DNA of 14,016 bases from CAYNST01 sp964399955 (GCA_964399955.1 CAYNST010000093.1:1-14016), one strand, 5' to 3'; shown: positions 5,716 through 13,986, counted from the first letter of the stretch. Notes: generated by a model from the letters alone, not told the origin. Numbers and translations: made by a program.

Positions 5716-7103
5716 CCCTGCCGTCCTCCGCCAGCGCCCTGGCCTCTGCCGTTCGCACCGGCAAACAAAGCGCAGCGCAAACTGTTGACCGGTGCTTTCA
5801 GCATATCGAGAAGGGCAATCCGCGATTGAATGCCTTCAGCCAGAAGCTGGCAGAGCGAGCTCGCATCCGCGCTCAAGACCTTGACCAACAGCTGGCCCGA
5901 GGGGAAGACCCAGGGCCTTTGACCGGCGTGCCTTTTGCGGTGAAAAATTTGTTTGACATTCGCGGCCTCACAACTCTGGCAGGCGCCCGCATCAATGCCG
6001 ACAACCCGGCCGCCACGCGCGACGCGGTTTTGATTCAGCGTCTGGAAGGTGCCGGCGCCATTCTGGTGGGGGCGCTGGCCATGGGTGAATACGCCTACGA
6101 CTTTACCGGGGAGAACAGCCACTACGGTAACTGCGTCAACCCGCACGACCCCAGCCGCATGAGCGGCGGCTCATCGGCCGGTTCCGGCGCCGCCGTGGGG
6201 GCGGGCCTGGTGCCGCTCAGTTTGGGCTCGGACACCAACGGCTCCATCCGCGTGCCCGCGTCCCTGTGCGGCGTGTTTGGCCTGAAGCCCACCTACGGCC
6301 GCCTGCCCCGCACCGGCAGCTATCCCTTCTGCGACAGCCTGGACCATCTTGGCCCGCTGGCGCGAACCGTGGAAGACCTGGCCCTGGCGTTTGATGCCCT
6401 GCAGGGTTTTGACGCCGGCGACCACGCCTGCGTACCGGTTGCACCTATCGACAGTGCGGCCCGATTGCACCAGTCCATTGACGGGCTGCGCATCAGCCGC
6501 GCCGGCGGCTACTTCGACTGCAGCTCGTTTCCTCAGGCAGCGGCGGCGGTGGACAAGGTCTGCCGGGCGCTGGCGGTCAAGGGCACGGTGGAGCTGCCGG
6601 GCACACTGGAGGGCCGCAGCGCCGCCTACCTGATCACCAATGCCGAGGGCGGCGCCCTGCACAAAACCCGTCTGCAGCAACGCCCCGGCGACTTTGATCC
6701 GGACACCCGCGACCGCTTTATTGCCGGGGCGCTGTTGCCGGGCGAATGGTATCTGCGCGCTCAACAGGTGCGCCAGTGGTACCACGACCAGGCGCTAAAG
6801 GTATTTGAGCGGGTGGATGTGATCGTGGCTGCAGCCACGCCCTGCATCGCCCCCAAAAGCGGCGAGAAATTCCTCACCATTGGCGGCCAACAACAACTGC
6901 TGCGGCCCAACCTGGGTTATTTCACCCAGCCCATCTCCGCCATAGGCCTGCCAAGTCTGGTCGTGCCCACTGTGGACCAGGCCAGCGGCCTGCCCATAGG
7001 TGTGCAAATCATTGCGCCACCCTGGCGCGAGGACTGGTGCTTGCAGGTGGCGCAGCATCTGGAGCAGCAGGGCTTTGTAGCCCCCCCTGCTCCGGCAACT
7101 TGA
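5712..7103 (+). CDS. hpxY: AtzE/HpxY-family amidase (amidase signature enzyme)
   Basis: A 463-residue amidase-signature hydrolase, close to the AtzE family. The Ser-cisSer-Lys triad is visible: Lys78 in GVPFAVKNL, Ser154 in SGGSSAGSG, and nucleophile Ser178 in GSDTNGSIRVP. It is followed by the conserved GVFGLKPTYGR. AtzE works with AtzG to hydrolyse 1-carboxybiuret in cyanurate breakdown. In hpx clusters the homologue HpxY is tied to allantoin/oxamate-type compounds, with the true substrate uncertain. It is translated from an ATG overlapping the hpxX stop and has little ribosome site of its own, so it depends on coupling. It ends the operon: 179 bases without a gene follow. An AtzH/HpxZ partner, often found beside it, is not present. 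Confidence 0.8.
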   Translation: MTLPSSASALASAVRTGKQSAAQTVDRCFQHIEKGNPRLNAFSQKLAERARIRAQDLDQQLARGEDPGPLTGVPFAVKNLFDIRGLTTLAGARINADNPAATRDAVLIQRLEGAGAILVGALAMGEYAYDFTGENSHYGNCVNPHDPSRMSGGSSAGSGAAVGAGLVPLSLGSDTNGSIRVPASLCGVFGLKPTYGRLPRTGSYPFCDSLDHLGPLARTVEDLALAFDALQGFDAGDHACVPVAPIDSAARLHQSIDGLRISRAGGYFDCSSFPQAAAAVDKVCRALAVKGTVELPGTLEGRSAAYLITNAEGGALHKTRLQQRPGDFDPDTRDRFIAGALLPGEWYLRAQQVRQWYHDQALKVFERVDVIVAAATPCIAPKSGEKFLTIGGQQQLLRPNLGYFTQPISAIGLPSLVVPTVDQASGLPIGVQIIAPPWREDWCLQVAQHLEQQGFVAPPAPAT

Positions 7104-7282
7104 CAGCCCGCAGGTGGCCGCCCGGTAAACCGTTGATGACGCGCAGGCATCCGCCTGCCCACTGCTGCGTATCAGACCCTGAGCCGCCAGCGGCTTGTTG
7201 TCCACTTGGCCGCGCTTCTTGGCTGCGCGCCTGAATCAGGCTCCGGAGCGGCCGCCCTCTGCTTTGCTGAATTCGTTGACGG
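7104..7282. promoter_or_regulatory. gap between the hpx operon and the efflux operon
   Basis: 179 bases with no supported gene. Two clean stem-loops occur: GCAGGC-ATCC-GCCTGC (7143-7158) and GCCGC-CA-GCGGC (about 7182-7193). Neither is followed by a T-run, so factor-independent termination is doubtful. The efflux operon promoter must lie here or the operon is read through from hpxY. A TTGACG at about 7276 sits too close to the start codon to serve as its -35 element. Confidence 0.3.
7143..7158 (+). terminator. perfect stem-loop after hpxY, possible terminator
   Basis: GCAGGC and GCCTGC form a six-pair perfect GC-rich stem with a four-base loop, 40 bases after the hpxY stop. No T-run follows, so it may slow polymerase or protect the 3' end rather than end transcription on its own. 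Confidence 0.3.
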
Positions 7283-8758
7283 GTGTTCACCATTTATCGC
7301 ACGCTTTTGCGCATCGTCGTTTTCCTCGGCCCCTCGCTTTTGGCGAGCGCTTGCGCCGTGGGGCCAGCATTTGAAGCACCCGCCACCGTGGCACATTCGG
7401 CAGCGGAGTATCAAAACGTCAATACAGAGCACGGAGCGGAGCCCGCCGGCAACTGGTGGCAAGCCATTGACGACCCGCTGCTGCAGGACTACGTGCAGCA
7501 GCTCTTGCAGCAAAACCCCAGCCTGCAGGAGGCCGCCGAGCGGGTGCTGCAGGCGCGGGAACAAGCGGCCATTGCTCGCGGCGGACGCTATCCCAGCCTG
7601 GCGTTGGACGCCAGTGTCAACCGCAGCTTCCAGCCCGCCAACGCCATCAATTTTACCCTGCCGGACGAGCGTGTCTATCTCACCAGCTACACCGCAGAGT
7701 TTGCCACCGGCTGGCAAATTGACCTGTTTGGCCGGGTGCGGCGAGCCGTGCAGGCCGCCGATGCGCAATTTGAAGCCAGCGCCTTCGACGGCCTTGCGCT
7801 GACCCATTCGCTGATCGCCGAGCTGCTGTCCAGCCGCGTAGCCATTGCCGTCACCTCGCGGCGGCTGGAACTGGCCCGTCAGAGCACGGAAAACCGTCAC
7901 ACCGTGTTTGAGCTGGCGCGCAACCGCTATCAACTGGGGGCGCGCGGCGCAACCCTGGCGGACGTCGATCTGGCGGAGGGCAATTATCTGGCCGGCAAAG
8001 CGGAACTCAACGCGCTGCAGCAGGGCCTGGCCGAGCAGATCTACCGCCTGGATGTCTTGCTGGGCCAGCCGCCCGGCACCAGCGCGCCCCTGGCAGGCGA
8101 CTTTCCCCTGCTGCCGCCCCCGCGCGAAGTGGCGGTATGTGTGCCCGCCGCGCTGCTGGACCGAAGGCCCGATCTGCGCGCGTCGCAAGCGCGGCTGCGG
8201 GCGGCCAATGCGCAGGTGGGCGTGGCGGTAGCGGACCTCTACCCCGCCCTCAACCTGAACGCGGGCCTTGGCGTTCGCGGGCTGGAGGCCAGCAGCCTGT
8301 TCAGCGCAGACCAACTGGCGGGTTCATTGATTGGCGCCATCAGCACGCAACTGTTTGCCGGCGGACGCCTGCGCGCCAATGTTCGCCTGCGCCAGGCAGA
8401 GTTGCGCGCCCTGGCGGCAAACTATCAGGGCCAGGTGCTGGAGGCCCTGCGCGAGGTAGAAACGGCGCTGCTTGCCGAGCGGACTCTGGCGCAGCAGGTA
8501 AGCGACCTGCAAGCGGCCACTGTGCGTTTGCGCCGGGCAGAGGAGAGCCTGTCCGACCGCTACCGCCAGGGCGTCAGCGGCCTGCGCGAGTACCTGCAGA
8601 CCCAGGAGCAACGTTATCTTACCGAGCAGAACTGGCTGCAAAGTCAGCAACAGGTGTGGAACAACCGCATTGCCCTCTACCTGGCACTGGGCGGCGACTG
8701 GACAGAGGACGCCCCTCCCCGCACCGACGGCTGCAACACCCAAAACGAGGACGCCTGA
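7283..8758 (+). CDS. RND efflux outer-membrane factor (TolC/NodT-type lipoprotein)
   Basis: A 491-residue outer-membrane channel subunit of an RND efflux pump. The N-terminus (MFTIYRTLLRIVVFLGPSLL, then ASAC) is a lipoprotein signal with the acylated Cys at residue 24. The -3 residue is Ala rather than the usual Leu, with Leu at -4. The NodT-type start follows (CAVGPAF, then NWWQAIDDPLLQDYV). Two outer-membrane-efflux repeats follow, the second opening with the typical LLDRRPDLRASQARLRAANA (about 290-309). Long coiled-coil-forming stretches rich in Ala, Gln and Leu lie in both repeats. The start is GTG with a weak ribosome site; no ATG is available in frame near the signal peptide. The stop lies two bases before the fusion-protein ATG, so the three pump genes form an operon. 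Substrate unknown. Confidence 0.85.
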   Translation: MFTIYRTLLRIVVFLGPSLLASACAVGPAFEAPATVAHSAAEYQNVNTEHGAEPAGNWWQAIDDPLLQDYVQQLLQQNPSLQEAAERVLQAREQAAIARGGRYPSLALDASVNRSFQPANAINFTLPDERVYLTSYTAEFATGWQIDLFGRVRRAVQAADAQFEASAFDGLALTHSLIAELLSSRVAIAVTSRRLELARQSTENRHTVFELARNRYQLGARGATLADVDLAEGNYLAGKAELNALQQGLAEQIYRLDVLLGQPPGTSAPLAGDFPLLPPPREVAVCVPAALLDRRPDLRASQARLRAANAQVGVAVADLYPALNLNAGLGVRGLEASSLFSADQLAGSLIGAISTQLFAGGRLRANVRLRQAELRALAANYQGQVLEALREVETALLAERTLAQQVSDLQAATVRLRRAEESLSDRYRQGVSGLREYLQTQEQRYLTEQNWLQSQQQVWNNRIALYLALGGDWTEDAPPRTDGCNTQNEDA

Positions 8759-8760
8759 CT

Positions 8761-9933
8761 ATGGACGATAAACGCGCGGGCCGCTGGCAACTTGGTCTGG
8801 TGCTGGCCTTTCTGGTTGCCGCCATTGTCATCTCGCGGTTACTGCAATCCGGACACGCACCGGTGCAGCGCGACAGCGGCGAAGATCGGCCTTTGGCCGT
8901 AGCGGCGGTGCAGCTGCAACCTGGGCCCTATCGCATCACCTTCACCACCACCGGCGTGGTGGAAGCGCGCACCACAGTCAATGTTGTGCCCGAAGTCAGC
9001 GGCCGAGTGATCGATGTGCACCCGGATTTTTACACCGGCGGACGCTTTGACGCCCATGAGCGGCTGTTTGCCATAGATCCCCGAGACTACGAACTGGAAA
9101 TAGAACGCATGGAAGCCGAGGTCGCCCGTGCGCAGACGGCACTGAATCTTGAACAGGCGGAGGCCGAAGCCGCTCTGGCGGAGTGGCGTCAAAGCCAGGG
9201 CAAAACAGAGCCGCCCGACCTGGTGGCACGCAAACCGCAACTGGCAGAGGCAGAGGCCAACCTGCAGGCAGCGCAAGCTGGCCTGGCCAGCGCCCGCCTC
9301 AATCTGCAACGCAGCCAGTTCCGCCTGCCCTTCTCCGGGCGGGTAATGCACAGTGACGCTGCACCGGGGCAATACCTGGTAGCGGGGCAGCCTGCCGGAC
9401 AGGTATTCGATATGGCATCCCTGGAGATTCGCGTCTCCCTAGAAGACCGGCAGTTGACCTGGCTGCAGGCGTCCGACGACCCCGACATCCGCATTGTTAC
9501 CCGCTTCATGGGGCAGACGCAGACCCACGCAGGCGTTCTGCGCCGTGGTGCGGCGACGTTGGACACCACTACCCGCTTTGCCGCCGTGCAGGTAGGCTTT
9601 GCCAATGATCAACACCCACTGGTGCCGGGCGTCTTTGCCGAGGTACATATTCGCGGCCCGGAGTTTGACAACGTTCTGCAGTTGCCGGCCACCGCATTGC
9701 AAAAGGGCGGCCGCGTGTGGGAGGTAACCGGGGACGGCACCCTGGCGAGCTGGCAGCCGCAGGTGGTCCACAGTAGCGAAGACACGGTTGCGGTGGAAGG
9801 CATAGGCCGCCCGGTGCTGGTGGTTACCAGCCGCCTGGCCGGTGCCAGCGAAGGCTCGCGGGTAACCATTGATGAGGGTGCGGCCGGCTCAGGTGCGGCC
9901 GACACGGGCGTACAGCAGGCAGGGCAACCGTGA
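8761..9933 (+). CDS. RND efflux periplasmic adaptor (membrane fusion protein)
   Basis: A 390-residue HlyD/AcrA-type adaptor bridging the inner-membrane pump and the outer-membrane channel. The N-terminal membrane anchor is residues 9-29 (WQLGLVLAFLVAAIVISRLL). The first lipoyl half is near VVPEVSGRVIDVHP (about 76-89), an Ala/Glu/Gln-rich hairpin coiled coil runs about 115-188, and the second lipoyl half is FRLPFSGRVMHSDAAPGQYL (about 192-211). A beta-barrel domain follows, ending near LPATALQKGGRVW. The anchor is an uncleaved membrane helix rather than a lipobox, since no suitable Cys is present. The ATG two bases after the outer-membrane-factor stop has GAGG ten bases upstream. Its last four bases overlap the permease start (GTGA), which implies fixed production ratios. 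A Gly/Ala-rich tail of about 15 residues is probably disordered. Confidence 0.85.
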   Translation: MDDKRAGRWQLGLVLAFLVAAIVISRLLQSGHAPVQRDSGEDRPLAVAAVQLQPGPYRITFTTTGVVEARTTVNVVPEVSGRVIDVHPDFYTGGRFDAHERLFAIDPRDYELEIERMEAEVARAQTALNLEQAEAEAALAEWRQSQGKTEPPDLVARKPQLAEAEANLQAAQAGLASARLNLQRSQFRLPFSGRVMHSDAAPGQYLVAGQPAGQVFDMASLEIRVSLEDRQLTWLQASDDPDIRIVTRFMGQTQTHAGVLRRGAATLDTTTRFAAVQVGFANDQHPLVPGVFAEVHIRGPEFDNVLQLPATALQKGGRVWEVTGDGTLASWQPQVVHSSEDTVAVEGIGRPVLVVTSRLAGASEGSRVTIDEGAAGSGAADTGVQQAGQP

Positions 9934-12900
9934 CAGACCCACGCGGGGGAGGCCGCGGAATCATCGGCTGGTTCGTCTACAACAAGGTCGCCGCCAACAT
10001 ACTTATGTTGCTGCTGGTAGTTGGCGGTCTGGTTGGCGTGTCGGGCATGCGCACCGAGACCTTCCCCTCCATTGACCCGCGCATGATCAGCATTACCGTC
10101 GCCTACCCCGGCGCCGCCCCCTACGAAATAGCCGACGCCATCACCAGCCGGGTCGAGCAGGAGCTGGTGGGCATTGAAGGCGTGCGCCGGATCCAGTCCA
10201 CCGCTGCTGAGGGTTACGGTTTGATCCGGGTGGAACTGCAGGATTTTGTAGACCCCGACGACGTCTACAACGATGTGGAAACCGCAGTCAACAGCCTGCA
10301 GGAGTTTCCACCGGAGGACGCCGAGCGGCCGATGATCACCAAGGTGCGGGTCACGCCGCAGGTGCTGACCCTGGCGTTGCACGGTGATGTGTCGGAAGAT
10401 GCCCTCAACTATTGGGCGGAGACCATCGAAGACGACCTGCGCACCCTGCCGGGGGTGGCTATGACCAATCTGCGCGGCCTGCGCAACCAGGCCATCTCGG
10501 TGGAAATTTCCGAGCAGGCCCTGCGCCGCTACAACCTCAGCCTGCAGGAAATTGGCAGCGCCATCAACCGCTTCTCGGTGGACATCCCGGCGGGCACCAT
10601 AGAGGCGACGCGCGGTGAAATTGTTGTGCGGGTGCAGGACAGACGCTACACCGGCGAGCAATTTGCCAGCATTGTTGTGCGCACCCTTCCGGACGGCTCC
10701 GCATTGCGCATTGGCGACATTGGCCAGGTGGTGGACGGTTATGAGGACATCAACCTGGTCAGCCGCTTCAACGGCGAACGGGCTGCGTTCATCGCCGTCA
10801 ATCGCAGCGAGACCAGTGACACCCTGGCCGTGGCAGAGGGAGTGAAAGACTATTTGTCCACCGTCAGCCTGCCCAGCGGGCTGCAACTGACCATGCAGCA
10901 GGATGAAACCGTTACGCTGGTAGACCGCATCAGCCTGATGATGCGCAACGCCCTGCTGGGTTTTGCCCTGGTGTTTCTGATTTTGCTGCTGTTTCTGGAC
11001 CTTAAACTCGCCTTCTGGGTCAGTGCGGCCATTCCCATCTCCTTCCTCGGCGGTCTGATGCTGATTGACATGATGGGCTACAGCCTCAACATGATCTCTC
11101 TGTTTGCGCTGATTGTGGTGCTGGGCATAGTGGTGGACGACGGCATTGTCACCGGCGAAAGCATCTACGAGGCGCAGGAGGAGCATCCGGGAGACCCCGA
11201 TGCCGTCATCACCGGCGTTAAAAATGTCTTGGCGCCGGTTACCGTGGGGGTGTTGACCACCATGGCCGCCTTTGCCCCACTGGCGTTCAGCACCGGCACC
11301 ATGGGTCAGATCATTGGCGTGATCCCGGTGGTGGTCATTTCCATTTTGTTCATTTCTCTGGTGGAAGCCTACTTCATTCTGCCCGCTCACCTGTCCAGCC
11401 CCACCCGCTGGAGCCGGGGGCTGATGGCCTCCCTGCGCGACCGGTTTGCCCGCAAACTGGCGCAGTTGGTTGACCGCGCGGTTCTGCCCACCGCGCGTTT
11501 TGCCATACGCTGGCGCTACGCGACCCTGGCGGCGTTTCTGGGTATTGCCATCATCGCCGCAGGCGTGGTGCAGGCCGGCATAGTGCGCTTTTTGTTTTTC
11601 CCGCAGATTGAGGGCGACGAGGTTATCGTCACAGTGACCATGCCCCAGGGCACGCCCTTTGCCACCACCGAGGCCACGCTGCTGCAGATAGAAGCCGCCG
11701 CCGAGACCGTGCGCCAGGAGTTGGCTACAGATGCAGAGTTGGGGATCTACGAGAGCGTCTCGGTCAGCATCGGTGAGACTGCCACCGCAGGATTTCAGGT
11801 ATCCGGCATGGGCAACGACCGCTCCAACCATTTGGGGCAGATGACCATTCAGCTGGTGCCGTCGGACTTTCGCCAGTCGTCCTCATCCGATGTTGAAAAC
11901 CGGCTGCGGGCCTTGATACAGGACCTGCCCAACATTGAGCGGCTGGAGTTTCAAAGCTCCCCCATTGGTAGCGAACCGGACATCGAGATAGAACTGTCCC
12001 ACCCGGAGGAACAGCGCCTGAATCAGGCGGCGGCAGAGCTGAAAAACCGGCTGACGCAAATTGCCGGCACCCGCGATGTCACCGACAACTTTGAACCGGG
12101 TAAAACCGAATTTGTCATGCGCCTTAACGCTGAAGGACTGGCCATAGGGCTGACACCCGCCGAGCTGGGCCGCCAGTTGCGCGAGGCCTATTTTGGCCTG
12201 GAGGTGGATCGGTTTCAACGCGGGCGCTCCGAAGTGATTGTCTACGTGCGTTACCCCAAAGCCCAGCGGGAAAGCCTGGCCAGCCTGGATCACGCCAGAA
12301 TTCGCCTTCCCGACGGCGGCGAAGTGCCCCTTCTACAGGTGGCGGACATTCAGGAGCAGACCGGCTACTCCGAAATCACCACCGTCAACGGTCGCCGGGT
12401 GATCTCCGTGACCGCCCACGTGGACCCGGAGGTGGCAACACCCGGCGATATCATTACCGCACTGCAGCAGCAAATACTGCCAGAGCTGAAAACCCGCTAC
12501 GCCAATCTGGACGCCAGCTTCGAGGGCGAAACCCGCGAGCAAAGCGAAGACCTGGCCAGCCTCTTGCGCAACATGGCCATTGCCCTGCTGCTGATCTACG
12601 TAGTACTGGGTGCGCAACTGCGCAGCTACGTGCAACCGTTTGTAATCATGTCGGCCATCCCGTTTGGCATGGTCGGCGCGGTGCTCGGCCACTGGCTGCT
12701 GGGTTACGATCTGACGTTTATATCGCTGTTTGGCATGGTGGCTCTGATGGGGGTAATCGTCAACGACAGCGTGGTGCTGATCGACTATCTCAACAATCAC
12801 CAACAAGCCGGCGGCAGTCTTACCGACAGCGCATTGGCTGCTGTGAGACGCCGGTTTCGCCCAATACTGCTGACCACCTTGAGTACCTTTCTGGGGCTCT

Positions 12901-13097
12901 TGCCCATGCTGCTGGAAACCAGTCTGCAGGCACAGTTTCTGATACCCATGGTGGTATCACTGACAACGGGCCTAGTGTTTGGCACACCGGTGATATTGCT
13001 GCTGGTACCCTGCCTGATCGTGATTATTGATGACGTCAAGCGTAGCAGCCGCCGAATGGTGCAGCGGGCACAGCGGAGGGTGGCAGGCCAAGCCTGA
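9930..13097 (+). CDS. RND efflux permease (AcrB/MexB superfamily)
   Basis: A 1055-residue proton-driven inner-membrane transporter that pumps substrates out through the adaptor and channel encoded just upstream. The two-fold repeated RND layout is visible: a first membrane helix at about 21-40, a periplasmic porter region with FPSIDP (45-50), then helices from about 335. The proton-relay aspartates Asp403 and Asp404 lie in helix 4 (GIVVDDGIVTGESI). A second porter region and helix block close the protein, with the family stretch GVIVNDSVVLIDYLN near its C-terminal helices. It starts with GTG overlapping the adaptor stop, with AGGG six bases upstream. It resembles the broadly distributed 'efflux RND transporter permease' group rather than a characterised AcrB or MdtB orthologue, so the substrate cannot be named. 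No regulator is linked. Confidence 0.9.
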   Translation: MTDPRGGGRGIIGWFVYNKVAANILMLLLVVGGLVGVSGMRTETFPSIDPRMISITVAYPGAAPYEIADAITSRVEQELVGIEGVRRIQSTAAEGYGLIRVELQDFVDPDDVYNDVETAVNSLQEFPPEDAERPMITKVRVTPQVLTLALHGDVSEDALNYWAETIEDDLRTLPGVAMTNLRGLRNQAISVEISEQALRRYNLSLQEIGSAINRFSVDIPAGTIEATRGEIVVRVQDRRYTGEQFASIVVRTLPDGSALRIGDIGQVVDGYEDINLVSRFNGERAAFIAVNRSETSDTLAVAEGVKDYLSTVSLPSGLQLTMQQDETVTLVDRISLMMRNALLGFALVFLILLLFLDLKLAFWVSAAIPISFLGGLMLIDMMGYSLNMISLFALIVVLGIVVDDGIVTGESIYEAQEEHPGDPDAVITGVKNVLAPVTVGVLTTMAAFAPLAFSTGTMGQIIGVIPVVVISILFISLVEAYFILPAHLSSPTRWSRGLMASLRDRFARKLAQLVDRAVLPTARFAIRWRYATLAAFLGIAIIAAGVVQAGIVRFLFFPQIEGDEVIVTVTMPQGTPFATTEATLLQIEAAAETVRQELATDAELGIYESVSVSIGETATAGFQVSGMGNDRSNHLGQMTIQLVPSDFRQSSSSDVENRLRALIQDLPNIERLEFQSSPIGSEPDIEIELSHPEEQRLNQAAAELKNRLTQIAGTRDVTDNFEPGKTEFVMRLNAEGLAIGLTPAELGRQLREAYFGLEVDRFQRGRSEVIVYVRYPKAQRESLASLDHARIRLPDGGEVPLLQVADIQEQTGYSEITTVNGRRVISVTAHVDPEVATPGDIITALQQQILPELKTRYANLDASFEGETREQSEDLASLLRNMAIALLLIYVVLGAQLRSYVQPFVIMSAIPFGMVGAVLGHWLLGYDLTFISLFGMVALMGVIVNDSVVLIDYLNNHQQAGGSLTDSALAAVRRRFRPILLTTLSTFLGLLPMLLETSLQAQFLIPMVVSLTTGLVFGTPVILLLVPCLIVIIDDVKRSSRRMVQRAQRRVAGQA

Positions 13098-13135
13098 ATA
13101 GGTGGCCAGGTGCTTGAGCGCATTACGGCTGGTCA

Positions 13136-13399
13136 TCAAACGGCTGCATCCATTGCCAGCTCTTCTTCGAGGGCCAACAATGGCTGGAGCGGCGGGCGGT
13201 TTTCAGGCAAGGCCGAGGCGTCATCGTAAAAGGTTGCCCAATCACAGAAGGAGGAACTCACGGACAACCACCGGCAGAGAACAATTTGACGAAGGTTCAT
13301 TGGGCGGGGATCAGCAGACTCCTTGGGTTGATGCATGCCAGAAGACAATTGCTGTGCAAGTTTGCGCAGCAATTGTTTGCTGATGGTTTTGAGGATCAT
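13136..13399 (-). CDS. small hypothetical protein, unknown function
   Basis: An 87-residue ORF, convergent with the RND operon and ending 38 bases past its stop. The ATG at 13399 is chosen because AAGGAG lies five bases upstream, the strongest ribosome site in the right-hand region; an in-frame start farther upstream at 13534 has no such support. The N-terminus (KTISKQLLRKLAQQL) would form a basic amphipathic helix. A Pro-rich and Trp/Cys-containing middle follows (LCRWLSVSSSFCDW), and the end is acidic (LEEELAMD). No signal peptide or clear membrane helix is visible. I do not recognise the family. A long inverted repeat lies in its coding sequence near the start. The good ribosome site supports a real gene; lack of known relatives and modest length argue for caution. 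Confidence 0.45.
   Translation of the reverse strand: MILKTISKQLLRKLAQQLSSGMHQPKESADPRPMNLRQIVLCRWLSVSSSFCDWATFYDDASALPENRPPLQPLLALEEELAMDAAV
13345..13376. repeat. 13-bp inverted repeat (hairpin) inside the small ORF
   Basis: ACAATTGCTGTGC (13345-13357) and GCGCAGCAATTGT (13364-13376) pair over 13 positions, 12 of them Watson-Crick and one G-T, around a six-base loop. On the minus strand it covers the codons for QLLRKLAQQL of the small protein. It could be a by-product of the repeated QL/AQ codons, or an RNA structure that affects translation from the nearby start. Confidence 0.6.
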
Positions 13400-13404
13400 G
13401 ATGG

Positions 13405-13410
13405 CTCCTT
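13405..13410 (-). promoter_or_regulatory. ribosome binding site of the small ORF
   Basis: AAGGAG on the minus strand, five bases before the ATG at 13399. It decides the start and is the best single reason to accept this ORF. Confidence 0.6.
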
Positions 13411-13535
13411 GGACAAGGCCTTCTCTGCTGATGGTGGAGCGGGCGTTTCTACTGAACCGGCAAGGGGCCCGGCCGGATCCTTGTACTGCGGCCCAGAGTT
13501 GTGTGTTTACCGTTCTGAGTGAGTTCTGGCACAAC

Positions 13536-13553
13536 CCGGGGCCTCAGCCCCGG
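13536..13553. repeat. perfect GC-rich stem-loop
   Basis: CCGGGGC and GCCCCGG form a perfect seven-pair stem with loop CTCA. It lies 137 bases upstream of the small ORF's start. No T-run follows on either strand, so a standard intrinsic terminator is not supported; it may be a bidirectional boundary or a regulatory hairpin. Confidence 0.45.
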
Positions 13554-13589
13554 CGCCCAACGGATTCATCGAGCACACCGCTCAAAGTG

Positions 13590-13614
13590 GGTGCATTAAA
13601 GAGCAGAATGCACC
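13590..13614. repeat. inverted repeat flanked by a direct repeat
   Basis: GGTGCATT (13590-13597) and AATGCACC (13607-13614) are perfect reverse complements separated by nine bases. The octamer ACCGCTCA occurs on each side, at 13577-13584 and 13619-13626. The arrangement resembles a two-fold-symmetric protein binding site or a short mobile or repeat sequence. A matching repeat elsewhere in this window was not noticed. Confidence 0.4.
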
Positions 13615-13635
13615 AAAAACCGCTCATTTGTTTGC

Positions 13636-13986
13636 TCAGTTACCCGTGATTGTCAGTCGGCTTGAGACTTCAAATTGTGTCCGCCTCGGCAGTTGTTGCC
13701 TAGCCGTGCGTATCCAGCGGCGGTTTATTACCCCGTCGCGGCGGAACAGTGCCACATCGGGCCACCAATAGCGCCCTGATTGAAGATTGTTAGCAAGCAT
13801 TGCGCCTGCGATAGATTCAAGCCGGAAGCAATTTAAAAAAATGAGTACTGCTGCCAATTTCCCAGCGCCACAGAGCCTGCCGTAAATGCAGCTTGGTGGA
13901 CGCGCAAGGCAAAGGCACTGTTGAGGTAAAGATGACGCCAATACGATGGATAGCACTGCTAGGGCTAGGGTCTGTTGACGTTTCAT
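13636..13986 (-). CDS. doubtful small exported protein, possibly frameshifted
   Basis: An ORF of 116 residues beginning with a good signal-peptide-like stretch (MKRQQTLALAVLSIVLASS). The second of two adjacent ATGs (13986) is chosen because AGAGG lies seven bases upstream. After the hydrophobic core the reading frame gives a low-quality sequence rich in Cys, Arg and Trp with no recognisable domain. A neighbouring frame gives NSAFALRVHQAAFTAGSVALGNW, where S-A-F-A would make a normal signal peptidase site. It could therefore be a decayed or frameshifted exported protein, or a chance ORF. No family is recognised. Confidence 0.3.
   Translation of the reverse strand: MKRQQTLALAVLSIVLASSLPQQCLCLARPPSCIYGRLCGAGKLAAVLIFLNCFRLESIAGAMLANNLQSGRYWWPDVALFRRDGVINRRWIRTARQQLPRRTQFEVSSRLTITGN

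Noticed and set aside
7172..8314. Long minus-strand ORF (380 codons) opposite the outer-membrane factor gene
   Set aside because: Same reasoning: a shadow of a well-supported gene, low-complexity Gln/Arg/Gly-rich sequence and no family resemblance.
8137..8760. Upstream extension of the adaptor frame
   Set aside because: It overlaps the outer-membrane factor in another frame and is low-complexity. The ATG at 8761 begins right before a normal membrane anchor.
9609..11831. Long minus-strand ORF (740 codons) opposite the efflux adaptor and permease
   Set aside because: It is antisense to two strongly conserved proteins. Its composition (very rich in His, Gln, Gly) is what the reverse frame of GC-rich coding DNA gives; no domain is visible.
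13590..13614. Inverted repeat as an intrinsic terminator
   Set aside because: The adjacent A-run lies on the side that would put T residues before, not after, the hairpin for a minus-strand transcript, and there is no T-run for a plus-strand one.
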